Assembly (NCBI GenBank): GCA_049975345.1
Contig: JBNGDP010000179.1
Span: 1-5,471 of the forward strand
Origin: Oceanipulchritudo sp049975345
Lineage (GTDB): Bacteria; Verrucomicrobiota; Verrucomicrobiia; Opitutales; Oceanipulchritudinaceae
DNA length: 5,471 nucleotides
Reading direction: 5' to 3'
Every line of letters starts with the position of its first letter. The first letter of the stretch is position 1. This document shows, piece by piece, positions 1-5,471 of the stretch. The notes under the pieces were generated by a model that was given only the letters and a program-made list of their open reading frames with translations, did not search any database and was not told the origin of the DNA. Made by a program: the position numbers and the translations under genes.

Positions 1-17
1 ACGGCGGCAAACGCCGT
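1..17 (-). terminator. Inverted repeat at window edge, possible terminator
   Basis: A perfect 6-bp inverted repeat, ACGGCG and CGCCGT, encloses a 5-nt loop. It lies about 50 nt beyond the stop codon of the minus-strand regulator gene, where a transcript terminator would be expected. The stem may extend outside the window, and any T-run for the minus strand would also lie outside, so intrinsic termination cannot be confirmed. It could instead be part of a dispersed palindromic repeat. Confidence 0.25.
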
Positions 18-66
18 GAGTGAGTCACATGGGTTGGTTCGCTACGGAGTTCATGTATAAGGCAGG

Positions 67-987
67 CTAGAGATATGTCCCATTCAACAACCGTTGTGCG
101 GCGCGGAGGGCTTCCCCGGCTTGCGGGGTTGAGGAATCGAGCCGGATGCGCAGGCGGGAGCCGCGGATGGCGCAGAGGGCTGAGATTTCGAACAGGTCGT
201 TCAGCGGGCGCTCCTCTTCCACAGTCCCGTCGGGAGCGAGTTTTTCGATTCGGCCCGGGATGCCTTCGAACAGCTTCGCAATCAGGCAGCCAAGGGCCAT
301 GCCCAGCCCGCCCCGTTGCCGCAGCACCGTTTCCATCAGCAGGGAGGCCCCGTCCGCCGACCGCTCGATCTGCGCCTCTTCCGGCGCGTCCGGCGACCGC
401 TTCCATTCGTACCGGATCGCGCCGACCAGTTTCCGGGCGTCCTTTTCCGCATCGCGGGTCTTCTCGATCAGACGGTCGGCGCCCGAAGATTCCAAGGCGA
501 GGGCGGGCAGGTTTTGGAGCCCGGCACCGGTGTAGACGACAATCGGCATCTCCGTCATCCGGCGGATCTTCTTCAACACGTCCAAAGCCGGCCCGTACGA
601 CTCGTATTTGCTGATCATCAGGTCGATGCCGCTCCAACCGGCCCGCGCGCCCCGCGCCGGCGGCAGATGGCTGACCATCGCGTCAAAGGGGCAGGCCTCC
701 AGCGATTCCCTCACTTCCCCGACCGTTTCCCTGGAGAGCCCGGTCCGCACGCATACCTCGCCCAGTTCCCGCAGTGCGTTTTCAATCACGCTCCTCCCGG
801 CGGGATCGTGCCCACTGTCCACATAGAGGATGCGCCTGTGCGGCTCGCGACCGGTATCGGCTTCCTTGTCCATATCCGGTCGGTGAACGGGGATCTCGTT
901 AGGCGCATTGCTTGACATCTTCAATTGGTTGACGGGTTTCAGCCTGTTTACACCCGGACCGGGAAGCGAATCAACCCTTTCCTCCAC
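67..987 (-). CDS. Degenerate receiver domain fused to a degenerate HPr-like domain (putative regulator)
   Basis: A 306-residue soluble protein with no signal peptide or membrane segment. Residues 1-50 are polar and probably disordered. Residues 52-195 read like a CheY-type receiver: strand ILYVDSGHD (D57 in the acidic pocket), FDAMVSHLP at the phospho-acceptor strand, PIVVYTGAG (T153) and GADRLIEKTRD (K176). The conserved Thr and Lys are kept, but the expected phospho-Asp position is His107 and the second acidic-pocket residue is Ser58. Residues about 217-303 align along their length with HPr. GLGMALG (227-233) stands where HPr has GLHARPA, so the active His is Gly229, and PLNDLFEI replaces the Ser46 region. 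The C-terminal helix EALRAAQRLL fits HPr well. Phosphotransfer therefore looks lost in both domains, and a binding or scaffold role is an inference. The GTG start at 987 lies 13 nt after the upstream stop, suggesting translational coupling. ATG at 918 (residue 24) is an alternative start. The HPr assignment is by eye and less certain than the receiver. Confidence 0.72.
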   Translation of the reverse strand: MEERVDSLPGPGVNRLKPVNQLKMSSNAPNEIPVHRPDMDKEADTGREPHRRILYVDSGHDPAGRSVIENALRELGEVCVRTGLSRETVGEVRESLEACPFDAMVSHLPPARGARAGWSGIDLMISKYESYGPALDVLKKIRRMTEMPIVVYTGAGLQNLPALALESSGADRLIEKTRDAEKDARKLVGAIRYEWKRSPDAPEEAQIERSADGASLLMETVLRQRGGLGMALGCLIAKLFEGIPGRIEKLAPDGTVEEERPLNDLFEISALCAIRGSRLRIRLDSSTPQAGEALRAAQRLLNGTYL

Positions 988-1000
988 AGCATTGCTGATT

Positions 1001-1369
1001 TCACGAAAGATCCCGGTGCAGGATCAGGAAGGCGGCGAGCTCCATGAGGGCCATTGCATGGTAAACCCGGCATAGTAAATTGAAGTATGTTCTTTTCCTT
1101 TTCCAATGCACGATCAAGGCGGTTGTGGAATTGACCAGAACAAGGATGCCAAGCCAGGCGTATGCAAGGTCACCGGAAGCGACATCGGCGATAAGCCGGT
1201 AAGCGCGTATCGGTGAACACAAGAGAGAGAGTAGGATCGACGAGGCGAAAAAGGATATTGCCAGAGACACCAGCATAAGAAGGTCCCCGCACAATTGGTT
1301 AAGCCTGATGCCTGGATCCTTCAGGATTCGCCTCAGAGCATAGGTTAAATGTTTTTCCAGCAGTAACAT
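1001..1369 (-). CDS. Small multi-pass inner-membrane protein, unknown function
   Basis: A 122-residue protein that I do not recognise. From the ATG at 1369 it has a basic amphipathic N-terminus (EKHLTYALRRILKDPG). Three hydrophobic stretches follow, at roughly residues 29-52, 67-87 and 97-118, consistent with three membrane helices. The loop between the second and third is strongly basic (HWKRKR), suggesting it faces the cytoplasm. The reading frame extends to a TTG at 1408 (135 residues). ATG is preferred, although neither start has a well-placed ribosome binding site: an AGGAG lies too far upstream, leaving only an A-rich stretch. Its stop is 13 nt before the GTG of the receiver/HPr-like gene, so the two are probably co-transcribed and may work together. 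Hand-counted GC is near 50 %, well below mpg and the secreted-protein genes, which could mean a different origin. A holin-like or sensor-associated protein is possible, but nothing in the sequence decides this. Confidence 0.62.
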   Translation of the reverse strand: MLLLEKHLTYALRRILKDPGIRLNQLCGDLLMLVSLAISFFASSILLSLLCSPIRAYRLIADVASGDLAYAWLGILVLVNSTTALIVHWKRKRTYFNLLCRVYHAMALMELAAFLILHRDLS

Positions 1370-1650
1370 GATGGGTCTTTTTGACGTGCTCCTGAAAATC
1401 GGGGTCAATGAAGGGCCAGGCAGATTTCGTCAAGGATCACAACGCTGCCATGTATGGCCATTCTTTACCGGTTCCACCCTTTCCGGGGCAATCCGGTTGT
1501 GCGCAAGCATGCTGGCCGCCGAGTCAGTTTTGTGGGAGATCGTAAATTCGCCACGGAAGATTTTCTGGAGCACCATGTTTCTGCGGGCCTTTGGGGTCCG
1601 CTGATCCGGGATTGAATCCGGATGCATTCTGGAATAGATAATTCTCCATT
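1370..1650. other. Divergent intergenic region
   Basis: About 280 nt separate the minus-strand membrane-protein gene from mpg. The stretch is less GC-rich than mpg. Short open frames exist on both strands (65 codons minus at 1430-1627; 78 codons plus at 1368-1604), but I recognise neither and neither has a ribosome binding site. The region must hold the promoters for both directions. On the minus strand a TTGACG (1428-1433 on the plus strand) resembles a -35 box, but the hexamer 17 nt further on is a poor -10. No riboswitch or clear operator was seen. Confidence 0.4.
1612..1642 (+). promoter_or_regulatory. Possible promoter of mpg
   Basis: TTGAAT (1612-1617) could be a -35 box and GATAAT (1637-1642, five of six matches to TATAAT) a -10 box. 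The spacing of 19 nt is longer than ideal. If the -10 is real, transcription would begin around 1649, almost on top of the GTG at 1651 and ATG at 1657. The mRNA would then be nearly leaderless, fitting the absence of a Shine-Dalgarno sequence. The assignment assumes sigma-70-like promoters and is based only on visual matching. Confidence 0.3.
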
Positions 1651-2163
1651 GTGCGAATGGAAAACGAATGGGATCGGCCGGTCCCGGAGGTGGCGCGGGG
1701 GCTGTTGAGCTGTCGCTTGTGCCGGCGGGTGGGGGACCGGATCCTGCGCTGGCAGATCACGGAGACGGAAGCTTACGATGGGCCGGAGGACAAGGCCTGC
1801 CACGCGCACAAGGGGCGGACGCAGCGCACCGATGTGATGTTCGGGCCGGCGGGGGTCTGGTATGTTTATCTCTGTTACGGCATGCATTGGATGCTGAACC
1901 TGGTGACGGGACCGGAGGACTATCCGGCGGCGGTGCTGATCCGGGGGGCCGGGGAGTTGCACGGTCCGGGGCGCCTGACCCGGGCCCTCGACATCACGGG
2001 GGCGCTGAACCGGAAGCCGGCGGCGCGCTCCAGCGGCCTGTGGATCGAGCCGGGGGAGAAGACCGGCGACGACCGTATCCGGGCCACGCCGCGCATCGGC
2101 GTCGACTACGCCGGTACCGACTGGGCAAAGCGCCCGTACCGATTTGTCCGGGAAAATGAATAG
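1651..2163 (+). CDS. mpg: DNA-3-methyladenine glycosylase, Mpg/AAG family
   Basis: Base-excision repair enzyme that flips out alkylated or deaminated purines such as 3-methyladenine and cuts the N-glycosidic bond; cytoplasmic. The 170 residues match the AAG fold throughout: VPEVARGLL near the start, ITETEAYDGPEDKACH (36-51), MFGPAGVWYVYLCYGMHW (63-80), AAVLIRG (93-99), GPGRLTRALDI (105-115) and a C-terminal RIGVDYAGTDWAKRPYRF. Aligned to human AAG, the general-base Glu125 is E40, His136 is H51, the intercalating Tyr162 is Y76, Asn169 is N83 and Arg182 is R98, so the active site is intact. The N-terminus is shorter than in most relatives, but an in-frame TAA at 1639-1641 leaves GTG 1651 as the earliest usual start. 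ATG 1657, two codons later, is equally plausible. No ribosome binding site is visible. The gene is very GC-rich and stands alone, divergent from the membrane-protein/regulator pair and followed by a gap with hairpins. Confidence 0.95.
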   Translation: MRMENEWDRPVPEVARGLLSCRLCRRVGDRILRWQITETEAYDGPEDKACHAHKGRTQRTDVMFGPAGVWYVYLCYGMHWMLNLVTGPEDYPAAVLIRGAGELHGPGRLTRALDITGALNRKPAARSSGLWIEPGEKTGDDRIRATPRIGVDYAGTDWAKRPYRFVRENE

Positions 2164-2168
2164 GGTTC

Positions 2169-2241
2169 ACCGAAGCGGAGTGGGAATTCGCCTGCCCGGG
2201 AAGCGTTCCCGATTACCGCCAGCGAGGCGAACCCCTTCGGC
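2169..2241 (+). pseudogene. Remnant of a SUMF1 (FGE-sulfatase) domain
   Basis: Beginning 5 nt after the mpg stop, 2169-2195 translates to TEAEWEFAC, the hallmark central motif of SUMF1 domains (consensus LPTEAEWEFACR). The 27 nt match 4954-4980 of the intact SUMF1 gene in this window at 23 positions. The frame then seems broken by one extra C in the run at 2195-2197. In the corrected frame, 2224-2241 reads EANPFG, which resembles the later SUMF1 stretch ANPFGLYDM, with most of the intervening sequence missing. No start codon, no LP before the motif and no continuation follow. It looks like a decayed scrap left by deletion or recombination. The first motif is strong; the second, only six residues, could be coincidental. 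Confidence 0.6.
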
Positions 2242-2257
2242 CGCCGCCTCCTTCGCC
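2197..2257 (+). terminator. Two inverted repeats after mpg, possible terminator
   Basis: CGGGAA (2197-2202) pairs with TTCCCG (2206-2211) around a GCG loop. GAGGCG (2224-2229) can pair with CGCCTC (2245-2250), in competition with a GGCGAA (2226-2231) and TTCGCC (2252-2257) pairing. They lie in the gap after mpg, where a terminator would be useful. Neither is followed by a T-run, so classic intrinsic termination is doubtful. Both overlap the SUMF1-like remnant and may simply reflect its sequence. Confidence 0.25.
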
Positions 2258-2270
2258 CACTTAAAAGGCG

Positions 2271-2311
2271 CATAATTGTAAAACCCATTGACACTTGCGG
2301 ATGCGGGGGAT
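2271..2311 (+). promoter_or_regulatory. Possible promoter region of the secreted-protein operon
   Basis: This is the most AT-rich spot before the operon. CATAAT (2271-2276) matches TATAAT at five of six positions but has no good -35 box 16-18 nt upstream. A perfect TTGACA (2288-2293) has only a poor -10 match at 2311-2316. No complete sigma-70 promoter is therefore visible; one of these elements may contribute. The first gene starts at 2330. Confidence 0.2.
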
Positions 2312-2329
2312 AGCCGTGGGTCAACCTGC

Positions 2330-3385
2330 ATGACAACATACAACAAGACTCCCGGCCTGCTCTTTCGCTTATGGCTCCTCTCCTTTCTCATGGTGTGGCT
2401 CTCCGGCGGGGGCATGCTTGAGGCCGCCGAATGGCTGGAGACCTGGGACAGCGCCCCGTTGGGGGAATATGCGCCGGACGCGGATGACGTGCAGGAAATC
2501 CCCGACAGGCTGGAGGATTTGTATTTTCTGGTACCGGCTGACACCGGCTACTGGTACGTGGCCGACACGGGAGTGGAATGCGGCGATTCGACAAACCGGG
2601 CGGAGATCATCCCCTGGGGATCCGGGCGGGCCCTGAAGCTCACCTCGCGGGACCAGGGAGGCTGCGCCAACAATATCTGGGTGGATTTGGATGACGCCTT
2701 TCATTCCCTGGATCCCCGCTTCCCGCGGGTTGACATCCCGGTTTCACCGGACACACAGATTTCCTTTTACGAGGAAGGGTATCTCCTGGATCCGGAACCG
2801 AGAAATTCCGAAGTCTGGATTCCCAACGGGGACACCGTCTTCGTGGCTGTCTTCTTCCGCACCAGCCATGTGCTGGCCTACGTCCTGCAGCGCCATCCGG
2901 ACAATGAGATCCGCAATGAGGAATTCTACATCAAGGAGGTCCAATTGCCAACGGGAGGAGGCCGCTACGTGCGCAATCTCCACGAAGACTTCACCCGGTT
3001 ATTCGGCCATGCGCCGGAATCAAACATCAGTGCCGTTCAATTCGAGGTCAGCACCGGCTCGGCCACCGGATGGGCCCTGCTGGACGACCTGCGCATCGGG
3101 GACGGAAGCGCTCCGGCCACCCCGGCGGAGGATCCACAGGTGCTGGCCTTCTTTCCGGGATGTGAATACACGGCATCCGGCCACTACACAGCGGATTGGC
3201 TGGGCCGCCTGACCACCGCCTCCTTTCCCTGGGTCTACCATGTGGAATTCGGCTGGTGGCATTGCGGATCTTCGTCTTCTTCCGGCTTCTGGGTATACCA
3301 GCCTGGAAAGGGCTGGTTGTGGACGTCAAAGGAGATCTTCCCCATCCTGTACAACGCCAACACCGCTACCTGGATCATCCGCTAA
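2330..3385 (+). CDS. Secreted beta-rich protein with C-terminal aromatic module
   Basis: A 351-residue protein of unknown function, probably exported. The N-terminus has a basic start (MTTYNK), a hydrophobic core LLFRLWLLSFLMVWL (10-24) and a likely signal-peptidase site near EAA (31-33). Residues 34-260 are rich in beta-type sequence, opening with EWLETWDSAPLGEY and closing with GWALLDDLRIGDG. That layout is typical of jelly-roll carbohydrate-binding-like domains, but I cannot name a family. Residues about 288-351 form the aromatic module DWLGRLTTASFPWVYHVEFGWW...GFWVYQPGKGWLWTS...FPILY, also present in the next gene. The protein ends within the module, with no PEP-CTERM or transmembrane anchor. 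The frame could begin at TTG 2288, but ATG 2330 places the signal peptide correctly; no clear ribosome binding site is seen. The next gene starts 14 nt after the stop, so the two are probably co-expressed. A sugar or cell-wall binding role is only an inference. Confidence 0.85.
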   Translation: MTTYNKTPGLLFRLWLLSFLMVWLSGGGMLEAAEWLETWDSAPLGEYAPDADDVQEIPDRLEDLYFLVPADTGYWYVADTGVECGDSTNRAEIIPWGSGRALKLTSRDQGGCANNIWVDLDDAFHSLDPRFPRVDIPVSPDTQISFYEEGYLLDPEPRNSEVWIPNGDTVFVAVFFRTSHVLAYVLQRHPDNEIRNEEFYIKEVQLPTGGGRYVRNLHEDFTRLFGHAPESNISAVQFEVSTGSATGWALLDDLRIGDGSAPATPAEDPQVLAFFPGCEYTASGHYTADWLGRLTTASFPWVYHVEFGWWHCGSSSSSGFWVYQPGKGWLWTSKEIFPILYNANTATWIIR

Positions 3386-3399
3386 TATACCATCAAGTA

Positions 3400-5367
3400 A
3401 TGAAACAACTATCCCTCCTTGCCACCCTCTGCATCCTCAGCGTATCCAGCATCCTGGAGGCCATCGTGGACGGCACCTATTCCGTTACGGAATCCTGGAC
3501 GGTACGGATTGATTACGACAACTTCGCCGGCGGCCACTCGGGTACAAATACTTTCACCGGGAGCGAATCCGGCTCGATCGAGGTAACGGGCGGCGAGTTC
3601 CGCATCCTGGATGGCAGCAGCACGGCCGGCAAGATCCCCGCCGCCGACAAGGATCACAGCTTTTACCAGTCCGGATCCACGTATACGATCAGCGGGAGCC
3701 GGCTCGTGCAGGATCTCGCCTATCTCCCCAGCCCGAACCTGCTCCTCCATATTGGCATCTTCCGAATATTCGTTCCCATCCAGGACGGGGAAATCCCGGT
3801 CTTTACCAGTACCGGCACCTACCGGGCCACCGGTAGTTCGATCAATAACCTTTCCGGTGGCGCCAGCATGGGTGGAAGTTCTATCGATGTCACCGCCTCC
3901 TCCACGATCTCCATGGTCAAGACGGGAGAACCGGATCTGCCCCCCACGATCACGGGCCATCCTTCCAGCGTGACCATCACCGAGGGTGAGTCCGCTTCCT
4001 TTTCGGTCTCCGCCACCGGGACCCAGCCCTTCACCTATGCATGGGAATACTCGGACGACGGTAACAATTGGTACGCCGTCCCGGGCGCGGGCTCCACCGC
4101 CGTCCTGCAAATCGACCAGCCGCCTCTTGGCATTTCCGGACGCCGTTACCGGGTGACCGTCAGCAATGCCCTCGGCAGCCGGACTTCCCTGCAGGCCGTC
4201 CTGACCATCGAGCCGGACAGCTCTGCCTTGTGGCGCGCCGCCACGCCCGGTCCGGACGGCTGGATGTCGCTTGATTGGTTCGGCTGGTTCAAGGACATGG
4301 GCGGCGGCTTCATCTACCACCTTGAACACGGCTGGCTGGTTGCCCACGGGGGGACGACTGCGAGTTTTCACCTTTACGACACGGCGATCGATTGCTGGTG
4401 GTGGACCAGCGACACCGCCTACCCGTTCCTCTACAAGTATGGCGCCAATGCCGGCTGGTACGGGTACGAGCGCGGCTGCGTGCCCGGCCAGCGCTGGTTC
4501 TACCGCTACAGCGACGGCCAGTGGGTGCAGGAGGGGGACCTCAATGCCGCTCCGCCGGCGGTCTTCGCGCTGATCCCCGCCGGCACCTTCACCATGGGGA
4601 GCCCGACCAGCGAGCTGGGACGCTGGTCCAACGAGACGCAGCACACGGTGACCCTGACGCGGGCGTTCTACCTGCAGACGACCGAGGTGACGAAGGCGCA
4701 GTGGGACGCGGTGGCGGCGCAGGGGCCGGCACATGGCTACACCGATCTCCCTGCTGGGCGCAACGGCTACAATGGCGACGCCAGCGGAACGCATCCGGTG
4801 ACGGAAGTGTCGTGGGTCGACGTGGTGAAGTGGCTGAACCTGAAAAGTGAGCTGGAGGGGCTGACGCCCTGCTACCGGGTGGGCGGTTCGGTCATGAAAA
4901 CCGGAACCTCGACCCCGACCTGCGATTTCACTGCCAGCGGCTACCGCCTGCCGACCGAGTCGGAATGGGAATACGCCTGCCGGGCCGGGACCACGACGGC
5001 CTTCTACAGCGGGTCGATCACCTATACTTTCAGCTCTCCCCTGGACCCGAACCTTGACCTGATCGGCTGGTACGGCGGCAACAGCGGCGGCAACACCCAT
5101 CCGGTGGGCGGCAAGCAGGCCAATGCCTGGGAGCTGTACGACATGTCGGGCAATGTGTATGAATGGTGCTGGGACTGGTACGGGACTTACCCAGGCACCG
5201 TAACCGACCCGGCGGGTGCCAGTTCGGGCACGCTCCGGGTGAACCGGGGCGGCATCTTCAACCTCCGCGCGGAGAACTGCCGCTCCGCCTACCGCAACCA
5301 CGCCGCCGACCCGGACATCCGCATCAACAGCATTGGCTTCCGCCCTGCCCGCACGGCGTCGCCGTAG
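3400..5367 (+). CDS. Secreted mosaic protein: Ig-like domain, aromatic module and SUMF1 (FGE-like) domain
   Basis: A 655-residue exported protein. In order: signal peptide MKQLSLLATLCILSVSSILEA (1-21, written in two parts: MKQLSLLATLC and ILSVSSILEA); an unrecognised Ser/Thr/Gly-rich beta region (22-175); an Ig-like domain (about 180-271) with PPTITGHPSSVTITEGES, core Trp215 and YRVTVSNALGS; the aromatic module (about 287-378) with DWFGWF, FIYHLEHGW, WWWTS and YPFLY; and a SUMF1 domain (about 387-651). The last shows IPAGTFTMGSP, TTEVTKAQW, HPVTEVSW, YRLPTESEWEYACRAG (515-530), WELYDMSGNVYEWCWDW (577-593) and NRGGIFNLRAENCRSAYR. Compared with human FGE, Cys336 is replaced by Leu622 while Cys341 is kept as Cys627. 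It is therefore unlikely to be a classical copper-dependent formylglycine generator; many SUMF1 proteins do other or unknown jobs. No sulfatase gene is nearby. ATG 3400 was chosen over the upstream open frame because it starts the signal peptide and lies 14 nt after the previous stop. No ribosome binding site is evident. The SUMF1 part is more GC-rich than the N-terminal half, hinting at domain shuffling. Confidence 0.9.
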   Translation: MKQLSLLATLCILSVSSILEAIVDGTYSVTESWTVRIDYDNFAGGHSGTNTFTGSESGSIEVTGGEFRILDGSSTAGKIPAADKDHSFYQSGSTYTISGSRLVQDLAYLPSPNLLLHIGIFRIFVPIQDGEIPVFTSTGTYRATGSSINNLSGGASMGGSSIDVTASSTISMVKTGEPDLPPTITGHPSSVTITEGESASFSVSATGTQPFTYAWEYSDDGNNWYAVPGAGSTAVLQIDQPPLGISGRRYRVTVSNALGSRTSLQAVLTIEPDSSALWRAATPGPDGWMSLDWFGWFKDMGGGFIYHLEHGWLVAHGGTTASFHLYDTAIDCWWWTSDTAYPFLYKYGANAGWYGYERGCVPGQRWFYRYSDGQWVQEGDLNAAPPAVFALIPAGTFTMGSPTSELGRWSNETQHTVTLTRAFYLQTTEVTKAQWDAVAAQGPAHGYTDLPAGRNGYNGDASGTHPVTEVSWVDVVKWLNLKSELEGLTPCYRVGGSVMKTGTSTPTCDFTASGYRLPTESEWEYACRAGTTTAFYSGSITYTFSSPLDPNLDLIGWYGGNSGGNTHPVGGKQANAWELYDMSGNVYEWCWDWYGTYPGTVTDPAGASSGTLRVNRGGIFNLRAENCRSAYRNHAADPDIRINSIGFRPARTASP

Positions 5368-5471
5368 GCTATGCCGTGCGCAGCAGTGAATAGTCCCCTG
5401 ATGGAAGGTCCGAGCTCCAGTGGAGCCGGCAGGCAAAGGGGCGCGCAGCGACGAGGCGGGTCCGAGGCGGC
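5368..5471. repeat. GC-rich tail with hairpin and short direct repeats
   Basis: No convincing gene. CCG-A-GCTCC (5410-5418) pairs with GGAGC-CGG (5422-5429) around AGT, an 8-bp stem with one bulged A. There is no T-run after it. The octamer GGTCCGAG occurs at 5407-5414 and again at 5459-5466. This may be a terminator-like structure or the edge of an intergenic repeat cut by the window end. An ATG at 5401 opens a low-complexity frame to the window end but has no ribosome binding site or recognisable sequence. Confidence 0.3.

Noticed and set aside
75..915. Several plus-strand frames opposite the receiver/HPr-like gene
   Set aside because: They are Arg/Pro/Ser-rich with no recognisable motifs, whereas the minus-strand frame carries receiver and HPr-like features.
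1465..1962. 165-codon minus-strand frame across mpg and the divergent region
   Set aside because: It is Arg/Pro/His-rich, with no motif, and mostly antisense to the well-supported mpg gene.
1668..2159. 163-codon plus-strand frame overlapping mpg
   Set aside because: It is Gly/Ala/Arg/Asp-rich low complexity in another frame of the mpg gene, whose own frame is unambiguous.
2288..2329. TTG-initiated extension of the first secreted protein
   Set aside because: It would place 14 polar residues ahead of a normal signal peptide; ATG 2330 gives a standard export signal.
3196..3399. Upstream extension of the mosaic protein's frame
   Set aside because: It overlaps the end of the preceding gene in another frame, and it would bury the obvious signal peptide that starts at ATG 3400.
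3409..5436. 675-codon open frame on the minus strand, opposite the mosaic SUMF1 protein
   Set aside because: Its translation is Arg/Gly/Ala/Val-rich with no recognisable domain, while the opposite strand has a signal peptide and clear Ig-like and SUMF1 motifs. Long antisense frames are expected in GC-rich genes.
1..5471. CRISPR array, tRNA, rRNA, insertion sequence or toxin-antitoxin pair
   Set aside because: No regularly spaced repeats, no RNA-gene motifs, no transposase motifs and no recognisable toxin or antitoxin were found on either strand.

Overview
The window looks like chromosomal DNA from a high-GC member of the Verrucomicrobiota, probably class Opitutae. This is inferred from protein style. 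Two adjacent secreted proteins share an aromatic-rich module built around 'W.G....FPW.YH.E.GW', with later 'WTS...P.LY' and 'W' positions. From memory, this module sits at the ends of many Opitutae surface proteins, often with Ig-like and SUMF1 (FGE-sulfatase) domains. No rRNA, tRNA, CRISPR array, complete insertion sequence or phage gene was seen.

Left part (about 1-1410, minus strand): a two-gene unit. The first gene encodes a small multi-pass membrane protein of relatively low GC (about 50 % by hand count). The second starts 13 nt after its stop. It encodes a soluble protein whose middle looks like a response-regulator receiver domain and whose C-terminus looks like the PTS phosphocarrier HPr. 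Both domains seem to have lost their phospho-accepting residue. An inverted repeat at the window edge could end this unit.

Middle (about 1410-2330): a short AT-richer divergent region, then mpg on the plus strand, a complete Mpg/AAG-type 3-methyladenine DNA glycosylase with its active-site residues intact. After the mpg stop is a 166-nt gap. It contains a clear scrap of a SUMF1 domain (the motif TEAEWEFAC followed by an apparent frameshift) and two inverted repeats.

Right part (2330-5367, plus strand): two secreted-protein genes 14 nt apart, likely one operon. The first encodes a 351-residue beta-rich protein ending in the aromatic module. The second encodes a 655-residue mosaic: signal peptide, unknown beta-rich region, Ig-like domain, the same module, and a C-terminal SUMF1 domain that lacks the first of the two catalytic cysteines of true formylglycine-generating enzymes. 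Both proteins are probably exported to the envelope or medium, where the shared module may give them a common location or ligand. The last 100 nt hold no convincing gene.

The best candidates for something undescribed are the pseudo-receiver/pseudo-HPr fusion with its membrane-protein partner, and the shared surface module with its SUMF1 cargo and nearby SUMF1 scar.
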